A stretch of DNA of 64,000 bases from Typhlomys cinereus (taxonomy: Eukaryota > Chordata > Mammalia > Rodentia > Platacanthomyidae), in the NCBI GenBank assembly GCA_023101885.1, contig JALPQD010000517.1:1128919-1192918 (forward strand), in the 5' to 3' direction. The notes beneath the pieces were generated by a model, which saw only the letters and a list, made by a program, of their open reading frames with translations, did not search any database and had not been told where the DNA came from. The translations under genes and the position numbers were made by a program. Below, in pieces: positions 46,452 to 56,857 of this stretch (positions are counted from its first letter, which is position 1; the number at the start of each line of letters is the position of its first letter).

Positions 46452-46464
46452 TCGGGCAATTCAC
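46452..46464 (+). repeat. Right TSD of inverted truncated L1
   Basis: TCGGGCAATTCAC, followed by TTTTAAAT, so the original site carried a TTT/AAAA-type endonuclease target. Confidence 0.82.
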
Positions 46465-46569
46465 TTTTAAATCCCCTCTCTGGTTCCCATACCGGGATTC
46501 TTTTTCTTGTTTCTCAAAAAATAAATAAATAAAAAGTAAAAAATAAAATACAGGGAATGTGCTCTGGAA

Positions 46570-46895
46570 GCATTTGTGAACCAGCCAGCAGAAAATTGAT
46601 TAAGATGGGAAGACCCAGCTCATGGTAGGTGCAACTGTTCCCTGGGCAGGTGGCCAAAATGGAGGAAGGTGGTCCAATAAGCTCGGACAGACTTGTAGTC
46701 TAGAAAATGAGGTTTGACCCTGTGGATATGGCACGGACAGTTCCCTTGGCTCCTGGTATTGATATGAACTCTCCTGTCAAGATGCACCAAGAACAGAGAA
46801 AATCCTACACAATAATAAATGTCCCCTTGTTCCCTAAGCTGTTTGGTTGTGAATTTATCTGCAGCATGCAGACAAACTGCTACAGGGAAAAGTAA
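46570..46895 (+). repeat. LTR-like medium-reiteration repeat
   Basis: ggacagttcccttggctcct, ggtattgatatgaactctcc, then acaataataaatgtcccctt, gttccctaagctgtttggtt. This is the same order as 38700-39115, with AATAAA near the end. Confidence 0.6.
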
Positions 46896-47102
46896 AGTTT
46901 CCAACTAGCTTGCTCTTCTAAAACTTATTGTTCAAAATTAAATGTAGTTAGAAGCTAAAACATTTGGGTTACACTGTGTAATAGAAAATACAACAGCCAC
47001 AAATTCAAATCACATACATAATTGTTTTCCCCCAAATACTCTTTCCCCCACTCCTTAAACTTCACTTCCCTACTTTTCGGCCCGAAAAATGATAGTGATG
47101 AA

Positions 47103-47188
47103 ACCAAACTATAAAGCCAAGTACTCGTGAGGGTGAGGCAGAAGGTAGAGTCATCCTGAGCTTCACAGTGAGACCCTCTCATAAAACA
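47103..47188 (+). repeat. B1-type SINE fragment
   Basis: aagccaagtactcgtgaggg, tgaggcagaaggtagagtca, gcttcacagtgagaccctct: the right part of B1. Confidence 0.7.
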
Positions 47189-47189
47189 G

Positions 47190-47640
47190 CTACAGCAAAA
47201 TGTTACGGTGGAAACATGTGGGAGATTTTTTTATAACTTTAATAATTCTAAATTTTGCATACTTTCAAATGGATTGTAATACAGTCTTACAAAATTATTC
47301 ACAGATTAAAGTGAGATTGTATGTTTGAAAACCCTTGAAATGTGATAGACAATAAATGCCAGTTTTTTCCCCAGCATCATCCTATCTTGAAAAAGAAAAC
47401 AAATTGTCTGACAGATCTTTTGTTTTAAAGCATCTGATAGGGTGTTCCCACATGGATATACTCACCAGAGGCATCCTTTGAAATTCAAAGTAAATAAAGC
47501 AATTAGTCCTGGATACCAAGAGCATGGTTTATTTTACCAAAGGATCAACAGTCTCCATGGGGCTCTGCTATACACAAATAGGAGTTCAGACAGGGCATTT
47601 TTCTTTTACACATGCACCAAGGCAATGTAACAGAGACTAG
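47190..47640. other. Unique non-coding sequence
   Basis: AT-rich. No gene or repeat recognised. Confidence 0.5.
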
Positions 47641-47642
47641 GA

Positions 47643-47737
47643 CCAGCTGGATGGCTCATTAGGTAAAGCACCTGCTTGGAAAACTTTTGCTTATGAGGCA
47701 AAGGCTTTAACTCCTGAGCCATCCCCCAGTCCTGAAA
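47643..47737. repeat. Head-to-head pair of SINE head fragments
   Basis: A direct SINE head (agctggatggctcattaggt, aaagcacctgcttgg, about 47643-47680) is followed within a few bases by an inverted young-family head (cttttgcttatgaggcaaag, taactcctgagccatccccc, about 47685-47737). Neither body is present. Confidence 0.65.
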
Positions 47738-47739
47738 TA

Positions 47740-48460
47740 TCTAAGTTTTGCTTCATTCTACTAAGGTAAAACAATGAAATGAGCAAGCTCAAACAACGAT
47801 AACCCTCCCATTCACTGTGCCAAGCACAACGGAGAATGTTGAAGATGGCCAGATAAAGCATTCCCACTACAAGATGCTCTTCTAGCCTGTTCTTAGCATG
47901 ACAATGCTAAGAATGAGAATGCTAAATTCTTGACATTTTCAGAATATGCAGAAAGCATGATACATAAACCAAATGTCTCCACGCAAAATGTTCTCAGTTA
48001 ATGAAAATATCTTTTAAATCATTCTGTTGGTAAATTCTGTACAGATCAAACAGAACACGATTAATAACATCTTGCAGCCCCTGGTTCATGATACAAAATT
48101 TAATAGAATTACCCATCAGCAGCTATGTATCTACCATCTTGTTCTTGCCACATGTGATTAAATACAAAGGCATCTGTTATGTATTGCAGAAGTTGAAGCA
48201 AAATGTGATAATGGCGTGGTAAGAATGTTAGAGCTTGAAGGAAGGGAAAGGTGATGCCAGACAGTATCCTCTGGTCATGACAAGGTACCAATGAACTCAC
48301 TAAAGCGATCTCCACTTCCACAATATATGCACAATACATGTTGGTCTATCAACATTTCACAGTGGATGAAGGAATATCTCAGGAAATATACCTTTCTATC
48401 TTGAGTAGTATACTTTTTAGGATATTCTATGTGATAAAGGGAAAGTTAAATTACCACTAT
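47740..48460. other. Unique non-coding sequence
   Basis: A small local doubling (catgacaatgctaagaatga, gaatgctaa) lies near 47900. No gene-like feature is seen. Confidence 0.5.
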
Positions 48461-48463
48461 GTA

Positions 48464-48681
48464 GGCTGGAGAGATGGCTCAAAGGGTAAGACTCTGCCTC
48501 AAGAGCAAAAGGACTTGAGTCCAGATCCCGAGTCCCACATAAAAACACCAGGCAGAAATGGCAGTAGCCTATACTTCCTGCCCTGGTAGGCACAGCCTGA
48601 GACATCCCATAGTTAAGCAAAAAAGAAGGTAGAAGCAATTCAGGATGACTTCCTTGGGCTTCCACAGAGACACACAGAGCC

Positions 48682-48755
<74 letters not shown>
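48464..48755 (+). mobile_element. Young-family tRNA-derived SINE, full length
   Basis: Head ggctggagagatggctcaaa, box B ggacttgagtccagatcccg, body ccctggtaggcacagcctga and gaagcaattcaggatgactt, then (CT)n (48679-48711) and (CA)n (48712-48755). It parallels 28614-28919. The (CA)n ends abruptly without the AAATAAA tail. Confidence 0.87.
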
Positions 48756-48757
<2 letters not shown>

Positions 48758-48852
48758 GTTTCCTTAACCAAATCTCCAACACTTACGCACTTTAACTTTC
48801 TCAGTTTTGCTGTGCAGTTTCAGGCCAACTGTAGTCCTAAAATATTAAATGC

Positions 48853-48925
48853 AGCTAGGTGTGGTGGCTCATGTCTATAAACACAGGACCCAGGAAGGCC
48901 AGGCAGAAAGACAGTGAAGTTTGGG
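48853..48925 (+). repeat. B1-type SINE fragment
   Basis: gcagctaggtgtggtggctc, atgtctataaacacaggacc is the start of B1. The remainder has been lost or replaced. Confidence 0.6.
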
Positions 48926-49142
48926 TCCAGTCCTTAGTTGCATGTAATTCTGAGTAGCAGAGTCCCAAACCATCTGCTCTGTCCCGGACATGACTGTAGT
49001 CATCCCTTTGTGCACACGTCCACACTGTCTTTGTCACCAACTCAGCTATCAGCCCAACTCTCGTGGTGATGCATGCTCGTGTTCCAGCAACCTTTCCATG
49101 GTAGCTGTTTTGATTTCATGACTTGTTAACCTAATAAATACC

Positions 49143-49510
49143 TAAACCAAACAACTTAAGGGACGAGGTTTCATGTGACTCAACATTCCATTACAGTCCC
49201 TCCTGGCAGGAGAGTCATACCAGCACCAGGAGAGGAGGGCACTAGACACATCCCATCTACAGCAAGAGCAGAGGGCCAAGACCAAGACACACTTGCTTGC
49301 ATGCTTGCCTGTTGGCCAAATGCTCAATTAGCTCTCTCCATCCTTATTCACCTGCCACAGGAATGGTGCCACCCAATAAGAGCTAGATCCTTATCAATAA
49401 GAAATCAAAGCATCTCCTACAGGCTTGCCAGAGACCTGACTTAACTGGGTAATTCCTCATAGGTGTGCTCAGAAGCCAACCACCCAAGTATCAAGCTGAG
49501 AGCTGAGAAT
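49143..49510 (-). repeat. LTR-like medium-reiteration repeat, inverted
   Basis: aaacaacttaagggacgagg, tggcaggagagtcataccag, gccacaggaatggtgccacc, ctacaggcttgccagagacc. Together with 22130 and 32215 it defines the inverted orientation of the family. Confidence 0.6.
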
Positions 49511-49539
49511 GACCTGCACAGTAACCTGGCATGACACTG

Positions 49540-50095
49540 TCCATCTGCATCCTTCACCAACTCCATCTCATCACACTGACCTTGTATCTTCTAACATCAT
49601 CACAAAAAGAAGGGTATGTAAAATCCAATGAGAGAAAGAGTAGTCATATACTTTCATTGCAGCATCTTGTCATGATCTATTTCATTAGTAATTGTCATTA
49701 ATCTCTAATGCGCCTATTTTGTAAATTTAACATTATCACGGGCATACATCATGAGAGAAAACATAGGATGTACATAATATATGCTTTGGAACCATCCATA
49801 ATATCAGCCTTCCAATGGTATCACACTCCCAGGTAAAGAGGGGCTATGATCAATCAGTTCTAGGGTCAACTCAGAGGAGAAAGAGTTTCCCCACAGAATG
49901 GGCATCCTTTCTACATTGCAGAATTAGTTGTCAGCTATTTCTGTGATCTGATTCACAGAATCTATTTTTAGTGAAAATAGTCCTTGAATATTGAAAATAA
50001 TGATCGAATCTTTAATATTCATTTTAATTCACTTCAGTGAGTAGTAGGCATCCAGTGTGTGATCTTCTATATTCATGAAAGGAGCTGCATCCATT
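49540..50095. other. Unique AT-rich non-coding sequence
   Basis: No repeat consensus or exon is seen. Confidence 0.5.
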
Positions 50096-50153
50096 GTCTT
50101 GGTGTTTTTTAAATTTTATTATAGAGAAGAAAGAAAGAATAAGACCCCTGTCT

Positions 50154-50154
50154 C

Positions 50155-50190
<36 letters not shown>

Positions 50191-50219
50191 GACAGACAGA
50201 CAGACAGACAGACAGAGAC
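50154..50219. repeat. (CAGA)n tetranucleotide microsatellite
   Basis: About 16 CAGA units with one single-unit slip (gacgaca) in the middle. Frames reading QTDRQTDRQ across it are low complexity. Confidence 0.95.
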
Positions 50220-50389
50220 ATAACAAAAAGCTCTTGCCAGGAGCACTGGGACAAAGTGCTTCCAGTTCATAACTTGTGAAGAGAAGAGGTTTGTTGGGCC
50301 TGTTTCTTATTAGGAAAGAAAGTATTTTTTTAACCTTAAAATCACCCAATACGGTGATCTTCATATCCAAATGGTCAGGTATTTCAAGG

Positions 50390-50740
50390 GAAGTGGGGTT
50401 GTGCCTTTGATGGATCTCACAGCTTCGGTTGTCAGATTGAAACTGACATGAGGAACTAATGGAGAACACAAGCCTTTGCAGTAGATTGTTTTAATGGTTA
50501 TAATTGAATTGGGAAGATTCAGTGGTGGTGGAGCATTCTCTGGGCAGGGGAGAGCATGGAGAAAACTAGTTAGCATTTTGGAGGAGAAGCAATTGACAGC
50601 TGGAGTCATTGTCCTCTCTGCTGTCAACTCTGGAAATGGTACGGTCAGTTCCTTTGACTAGAATCATAAATCAATAAAAATCCTTATTCTTATAAGTTAT
50701 TAGGTTAAGGTATTTATGATATCAGTTAAGTTATGAAGCT
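50390..50740 (+). repeat. Possible further copy of the LTR-like family (weak)
   Basis: The close (atcataaatcaataaaaatc, cttattcttataagttatta) resembles the AATAAA-bearing end of the copies near 39.1 and 46.9 kb, but the upstream similarity is too weak to be sure. Confidence 0.3.
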
Positions 50741-50752
50741 ATGACAATGAGG

Positions 50753-50885
50753 TCATTGAGAGAGCTCAGTGGGTAATGTCCAGCTCCCAAACCTGGCTGG
50801 CGACCGGAGTTAATTCCTGGAAGCCCACATGGTAGAAGGAGAGAATTGTCCTTTTACTTCTATCTGTGTAATAGGGTATGCATGC
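50753..50885 (+). repeat. B2-like SINE
   Basis: gaggtcattgagagagctca, accggagttaattcctggaa, gcccacatggtagaaggaga, gagaattgtccttttacttc: B2-type head and body. Confidence 0.65.
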
Positions 50886-50889
50886 AGGT

Positions 50890-50908
50890 TTCGCGCTCTT
50901 AGCGCGAA
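50890..50908. repeat. CpG-containing perfect hairpin
   Basis: TTCGCGCT, loop CTT, AGCGCGAA: eight perfectly paired bases per arm, four CpG in 19 bp, in a CpG-poor region. It sits at the 3' end of the B2-like SINE and just before a GGAA-type purine run. Confidence 0.95.
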
Positions 50909-51008
50909 GGAAAGGACGGAGGAAGGAAGGACATAAGTATGGTTCGACGGAAGGAGGAAGGGACGCATTCCGGCTAAGAGGACCTTACGTTCATGCCTGC
51001 TTCTTCCT

Positions 51009-51073
51009 GCCTTATTCTCTTTCTTTCTTTCGTTGTCTTTATTCTCCACCCTTCTTTCTTTCTTCCTCTCTCC

Positions 51074-51120
<47 letters not shown>

Positions 51121-51122
51121 GT
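51009..51122. repeat. (CT)n/(CTTT)n pyrimidine tract
   Basis: Imperfect CTTT, then pure CT (51070-51091) and CTTT units to about 51120. Confidence 0.9.
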
Positions 51123-51203
51123 CTTCAGGGAGAAAGAAGGAGGGAGAGATTATCTAAGCGTAGGTAGTAGAGAGATAACACCCGCCCCTCCTCTACTCAC
51201 ATT

Positions 51204-51300
51204 GAGCCAGGGTCTCAAAGCTTAGTCTAAGATGCCTCAAACTCCTGCATCTCCTGGCTTCAGTCCCCAGCCAACTGGATGGCGTTGTTACCCACCACTC
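51204..51300 (-). repeat. B1-type SINE fragment, inverted
   Basis: gccagggtctcaaagcttag, gcctcaaactcctgcatctc, ctggcttcagtccccag: reverse-complement B1 text. Confidence 0.6.
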
Positions 51301-51479
51301 TTGGGTTAAACATTTTGGACATGACATCTCAATTTCAGGGACAGCAGTAATACTGGTTTCCAGTCAAAAGCTGAAATGCCATGAGTTTGCCCATGGCACG
51401 ATGGAGGAAGCCACCTCTGGGCACTTCCCTTTGCACAACTGGTGCCACCCACACAAGCCCTCCAGGGTGCCGCTCCCCC

Positions 51480-51920
51480 CATCCACTCCTACTTTTGTCT
51501 TCCCCTGTTTTTTTTCTTTTGTTTTTCTATACATGCTATCAGTGACTTCTGCATATGTTCCCAGCATCGTTCTCCCATCCATTCTCTTCCTCGGTTTCCC
51601 CTTTATAATCCTTCTTCACTACCAATCTCTCTCCTAGGAGTTTTCTTGTCCCACGTGATTTCCTCTCATGCTTTTGATGGATGTGCACGATTCTGGAGCC
51701 CACAAGTTTTCTATATCATGTGAGTGTCCATCTGGAGCAGAGCATTCTCTCTCCACCCCATCATCATTAACCTCTCGTCCCTGAGGAGGTGGTGAAGATA
51801 CTCTTGAGTATTGCCTTCCATGGGAGAGCAACCAATCTTGTTGTACCATATTGTTATAAGGACAGATGTGAGACCGCTTGTGTTTCTTGATTGGGTGGCT
51901 GAGTTGAGACAAGCATTATG
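51480..51920 (-). repeat. Inverted old L1 3' region (tentative)
   Basis: T/C-rich text (ttctcttcctcggtttcccc, gattctggagcccacaagtt, ggagcagagcattctctctc) resembles the inverted old L1 3' region at 26.3-26.8 kb. Overlapping frames of 70-105 codons are present on both strands with no known domain. Confidence 0.3.
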
Positions 51921-52029
51921 GATTCTCGTGCTAGTCTCTTCGCTTCTAATTGCATAACAAGCGCGAGGAAGCTGAAGTACACAATTAACTTCAGCTAATG
52001 AATTGGCTACATGTCTGGAGAAGGCCACT

Positions 52030-52735
52030 TGTGGCTGTTAAGTACAGCAGGAAAAAAAAAAAAAGACACACAGGCTTCTGTGTGAGGCCTCTGTAACTGA
52101 GACAAGCAGAAAATAGCCCTGACCTTTAAGTTCTCTGAATGGAACTAGAAATGACTAAACGGATTTAATTTGGATCTTTTGTTTCTCTCTGAAGATATAG
52201 TAATAAGAGGTGGAGTTTTGGTGTCCAAATTTGAATCAGATTTATACTGTTCTCCTTGTATTATGCCAACAGGATTCTATCATTTAAGCTGTCTGTGAAG
52301 TCTTCAATAAATTACGTTATATAGAATCACTAGGCAAAATTTTAAGAAATTCCACTACCTACGGCCCCAGCCTCCGGGCGGGGAGTTTCACAAACACATC
52401 ATTTCGGTCCCTTTAGAAGCAGTAATTCTAGCCAAAGCTATGTGCCACACTTAGTACTCCCTATTCCCCACTTGTCAAAACCAAAAGTGTCTCTGCCATT
52501 GCCAACAATCCCTTTGGGGACAAAAATTTCTCTTGTTATTTTCTGAGTTCCACCTTGGATTTTTGTTCCGTGCTGTGTGGGAACATATCATCTTCTAATA
52601 AGCTCCATGGTTTTCCTGAAATGCTTGTGCCATCTGCAATGAACCCAAAGACCTAACTAGTCATAGGTCTGCTATGGGTGGAGTAAGCATGGCTCTTAGT
52701 GAACTTAATTAATACCAGGCAGATTCTGACTTGTT
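52030..52735. other. Unique non-coding sequence
   Basis: Nothing recognised beyond a 13-A run near 52052. Confidence 0.5.
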
Positions 52736-52750
52736 TTAGAGTTTTGGTTG

Positions 52751-52855
52751 GTTGGTTGGCAGGTTTTTATGAGAGAAGGACTTGCTCTGCCATTGAGACT
52801 AGACTCAAACTCACAGTCTCCCGTCTCTCCTTCCACAGTGCTGGCAGGTGTTGAC
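52751..52855 (-). repeat. B1-type SINE, inverted
   Basis: ggttggttggcaggttttta, gactagactcaaactcacag, tctcccgtctctccttccac, agtgctggcaggtg: reverse-complement B1, moderately diverged. Confidence 0.65.
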
Positions 52856-53079
52856 CAGTGTCCCTTTAGGGTTTTATACCAGGAAAATATAAGCTCCTTG
52901 CTAAAATATGCGGAAAAGGGCATCCCTTTCAGGAAAGCAATCACAGAAAGATGGCAGCAAGATTGACCAGAACATTCCTGCTTTGATCCATATCTCCCAA
53001 GAGACAATACCACAACACATCTCTAACCAAAGTTTATTGTTAGGCCCAATAACGAAGCAAAAATTTAAAACTGTTTCCT

Positions 53080-53410
53080 TGATCAGGGGAGATTCCTTAG
53101 TGAGTAAAGCACTTGCCATGCAAATCCAAGGACCTGAATTTGAATCTGCAGATTCTACACAAGACCAAGTGAAGTCTCTGGCATCTGCAATCCCAGCATC
53201 CCTATGGAGAGATGAGATGGAGATAGCAGGAAACCTCACAAGCTATGGACCGGCCAGACTGACCAGCTCAGACAAGAAGTGGGAAACAAAAGACCATGTC
53301 TCAAAGGCGGTGAAAGGGAAAGCTGACATCACCCTCTGTACTCTGACCTCCATTTGTATGCCACAGCACGTACACACGACATACACGCAAGCACGCACAC
53401 ATTCACTCAC
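53080..53410 (+). repeat. B3-type SINE
   Basis: Head gatcaggggagattccttag, box B region aaggacctgaatttgaatct, right part tctgcaatcccagcatccct, ctatggaccggccagactga, gtctcaaaggcggtgaaagg, and end ctctgacctccatttgtatg then CA-rich. Its 3' end leads straight into the large purine tract. Confidence 0.72.
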
Positions 53411-53416
53411 ATATGA

Positions 53417-54158
53417 TTTGAGAAAAGAAGGAAGGGAGAGAGGGAGGGAGGGAGAGAGAGAGAGAGAGAAAGAGAGGAAGGAAGGAAGGAAGGAAGGAGA
53501 GGAAGGAAGGACGAGGAGGAAGAAGAGAAGGAAGGAAGGGAAGGAAGGAAAGGAAAGGAAGGAAGGACGAAGGAAGGAGGAAGGAAGGAAGGAGGAAGGA
53601 AGGAAGGAAGGAAGACAGGAAGGGAAGGAAGGAAAGGAAAGGAAAAGGCAAGGAAGGAAGGACGGAAGGAAGGAGGAAGGAAGGAAGGAAGGAAGGAAGG
53701 GAATGGAAGGGAAGGAAGGAAGGAAGAAGGACGGAAGGAAGGAAGGAAGGAAGGAAGGTAAGGAAGGAAGAAAGAAGGAAGGGAAGGAAGGAAGGGAAAG
53801 GAAGGAAGGAGAAGGGAAGGAAGGAAGGAAGGAAGGACGAAGGAAGAGGAAGGAGGTAGGACGGAAGGAAGGAAGGAAAGGAAGGAAGGAAGGAAGAGGG
53901 AAGGGAAAGGACGGAAGGAAGGAAGGAAGGAAGGAAGGAAGGAAGGAAGGAGGAAGGAAGGAAGAAGGAAGGAAGGAGGAAGAGAAAGAGAGAAAGAGAG
54001 AGAGACAAGAAAGAGAAAGAGAGAGAAAAGCAAAAGAAAGAAGAAGAAAGCAAAGAGAGAAGAAAAGAGAGAAAGAAAACAGAAATAAGAGGAAAAGAAA
54101 TTCAAAGGAAAAGGAAAAAAGAAAAGAGGGGAAAAGGAGGAGAAAAGAAAGAAGAAAA
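53417..54158. repeat. 740-bp GGAA-type purine tract
   Basis: Nearly continuous purine on the plus strand: GA and GGGA units, about 470 bp of GGAA with variant units (GGAC, GGGAA, GGAAAGGAAA), then GAAA/GA-rich sequence. C-containing GGAC units recur at about 53511, 53566, 53661, 53731, 53837, 53861 and 53911, hinting at higher-order expansion. The 433-codon plus frame (52908-54209) and the minus frames of 216 and 383 codons are artefacts of this tract. Confidence 0.95.
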
Positions 54159-54159
54159 G

Positions 54160-54385
54160 CCTGTATTTCTGCCCAGATCTATGGAACAGGAGCTGCAAGA
54201 GACGAGTGACTTCTCTTGGTGGCCAAACTAGGACCAAGAAGATCTCTCTGTTCCCTGAAAGCGCTGCCTGATTCCGTAGATCCTGGAAGCAACGGCTGAG
54301 TGCAGGATACACCATGACACTGTGTAACTCACTGAAGACCTGGAATGGAAAGGTTCTAATGTCAACAGAAAGAAAAAAAGGAAAC
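54160..54385. other. Unique non-coding sequence
   Basis: Short stretch between the purine tract and a B1. No gene-like feature is seen. Confidence 0.5.
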
Positions 54386-54388
54386 GCT

Positions 54389-54495
54389 TCTAACCAGGCA
54401 CAGTGGCAAAGGTCTACAGCCAACTCTCGGAGAACAGAGGCCAGAAGATCACCGCAAGGCCAACCTGGACTACACAAACACCCTGTCTCCATACA
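54389..54495 (+). repeat. B1-type SINE
   Basis: aaccaggcacagtggcaaag, caaggccaacctggactaca, caaacaccctgtctccatac: direct B1 with a degraded middle. Confidence 0.75.
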
Positions 54496-54499
54496 CAAA

Positions 54500-55755
54500 T
54501 AGTAAATGCAAAAGAGAAACATATCCAGTGAAGTAAACAGCTCTGTCCTGTTCAACAAGAAGCTGAGATACTAGCAACCCTACTATGGATCCAAGACACA
54601 GTGCAAATTCCTCCCTCAGCTGAGCAGTGCCTTCCTGTTAGTATGAGAATCTGGTTGGTGATTCTAATGGTGCACAGCTTGGGCCTCCAGGTGGGTCTTG
54701 ACCCTCTATAAGTGTAGCTTGATCAGGAAGCTCCCTTTCCATGGGACTCCAGTAATTTACGTTGCTGTTCAAGTCCAGCTTTCCCACAATTGCTAGACCC
54801 ATCCTCTGCTCAAAAATTCCTCCTCAGAGCAAAATCCACAGCTCCTTGGGAGGAGGAGCCGCCCAGTCTGTCACCCCATGTCTGTTAGGTCAATGTGTTT
54901 CCAGGTCCTGGAGATCCCTGTGGTGTTCTCGAACATACCAGGAAACCTCTGTCCTCCAGTTATCAGTACTTATGCTCAGTTCCCTTAAAGGCTTGTCCCT
55001 AATAACTGGGGGACCTCAAGAAAGGAAGGAAAGACGTCACTTTTCAGCAGGTGATGTGGACTAAGGAAAGATTCTTCACATGCTGATAATCAATTATTCA
55101 GTCTAAAGATAGTGTGTGGGGGGCTCAATATATTATGCTCTCTTATGTGTTTGTAATTTTCTCCAATAAACAGTTTCAAACAAGAAAGAAGTAGAAGCAG
55201 GACGTGTGCTTTTTCAGCTGTCTCGGGTATCATACCTGTACCCATGCTGTGAGCTGTCCTTATTACTCTTGGGCCTGAGGTTTGCACGTAGCTGTGGTCA
55301 TATGGTTGCGCTCATTTCTCTCTTTGAATATACTCGGGACAGCACCTCATCACAAGCCTCTGCCACATCCGTCACATGCACTCTTTGCAGATTGCCACCT
55401 GAGGTTTTCCCCCTCTATCCTGGGGTTTGGGTGCAAGCCCTGGAGGGATCTTTATCGTCCTTTTAAAAGTTTTTGCTCCCTGCCTGTGGCTAGTGCCATC
55501 TGCAAAAAACTCAGCTGACATTGTACTGTCACATAATTACAGAATGCCACAGGCAGGCAAGCAGATAAACAGGGAACATACTCTTCAGGTCCCCGGGAAT
55601 GCTACCTTCTCCCTGCCTGTATACAGGATAGAATAACTGTTGCTATTGAGTCTGCTTGTGGAGATTGTCTCACTCCGCTGTCGAAACAAAAGACACTTTG
55701 GTCCTGAAGTTTTTCTCTTGAGCTTACACCTGCAAGGTTACAGACATGTCCCCAT
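54500..55755. other. Unique non-coding sequence
   Basis: About 1.25 kb of moderate GC content. An AATAAA at about 55165 follows tgtaattttctcc, but no upstream exon is recognisable. Overlapping 60-100 codon frames occur without known domains. Confidence 0.45.
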
Positions 55756-55770
55756 CCCCCCCCCCCCCCC
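55756..55770. repeat. 15-bp poly(C) tract
   Basis: A pure C run followed by a short CA-rich stretch. Confidence 0.95.
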
Positions 55771-56600
55771 GCCTCCACACACACACCAAGCAAGTGAGCT
55801 TCCATTGGCTTGTCGCTCATAGCAAGCAGCTGTTATTCTCTTAAGGTGTTGGTAATGAAAAACAACTGTGTCAGCGAAGTGTCAGCCAGGCCACCTCAGC
55901 AAATCCCATAAACACACAGATACTCCGGAGCCAACTATTCCAAACACTGGCACCTCTCCTGCCTGCTCTTCCCACGTGGGCTCTCTCTTTCCTTTCTGCC
56001 TTTTTAAAGTCGCGATGCATGTGCAATGACAACAGTACTCCACCACGCGCCTCATACTGTCCATGGGAATGAATTCCTTTCAATCCAGTTCTTTCATCTG
56101 TGATCTTGCGGGAGGGATTAATTGGTAACCTTGTCACTCACAACGTGGTTCTCAGCCCTGCGACACACCAACACGGCTTGTTAGAAATGCAGTCTCGAGG
56201 ACGAACAAAGCACAGCCAGCCCTGTGTTCCTAGGCCCACCAAGAGAATTTTGTATCCTGATGAAACAGTTTTTACAAATTTAACAACTTAAAGCCAAAGA
56301 AATGTGTTTTGTTACATTCTGTCTGTCCAAAGTACCACACAGCCCTCACTGAGTAAAAAGAAAGGAGTCCATAGATTGTTTTCTTTTCTGGGAACTAACT
56401 GTAGGGCAGGATCCCCTCCTTGCTTCCTGCCTTTCAGGAAGATGTCTACGTTTCTTGACTCTGGCTCCCTTCCAACACCTTCAAAGTCAGCAGAACTGCA
56501 ATTGTTAGACTGTTTTTCTACTATCTTTACTACCCCCTCCTTCTTTTCTTCTTCCTCCTCTTCTTTCTCCTCCTTCTCTTCCTCCTCTTCATCTTTTTTA
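55771..56600. other. Unique sequence ending in a CTT-rich tract
   Basis: No gene is recognised. From about 56535 to 56595 the plus strand is TTC/CTT-rich pyrimidine. The 149-codon minus frame (56312-56761) is driven by this tract (EEEEK repeats) and an adjacent GA run. Confidence 0.5.
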
Positions 56601-56607
56601 TTAGGGG

Positions 56608-56718
56608 TTGTCCAGATAACTCCGTGAATAAAGCTCATGCTCATAAGCCTAATGAAGTGAGTTTGATTCCCAGAAATCCATGGGTGAAAAGAAAGTAGGA
56701 AAGTCTCTCTCTCTCCTC

Positions 56719-56752
<34 letters not shown>

Positions 56753-56785
56753 GTCTCTCATAAATAAAATATCCTTTTAAAAAGC
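56608..56785 (+). repeat. B2-like SINE with (CT)n and A-rich tail
   Basis: Head gttgtccagataactccgtg, aataaagctcatgctcataa, box B tgagtttgattcccagaaat, then (CT)n at 56706-56758 and ataaataaaatatcc. A short B2-family relative. Confidence 0.65.
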
Positions 56786-56857
56786 GTCTGGCTAACTGAG
56801 CTAGATCCCTAGCCCCACAATCCCATCTTCTTCTCAAAGTGGACTTTAAGAGGAATT

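Noticed and set aside
50075..50469. Frames with QTDRQTDRQ or CLSVCLSV repeats
   Set aside because: Translation of the CAGA microsatellite.
52908..54209. 433-codon open frame
   Set aside because: Most of it translates the GGAA purine tract into KEGR/RKEGRKE repeats. Minus-strand frames of 216 and 383 codons over the same tract are equally long, as expected for stop-free tetranucleotide repeats.
53407..54558. 383-codon minus-strand open frame
   Set aside because: Serine/leucine/proline/phenylalanine repeats from the complement of the purine tract. No domain is seen outside it.
56312..56761. 149-codon minus-strand open frame with acidic repeats
   Set aside because: Driven by a CTT-rich tract and a GA run. 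No family resemblance.
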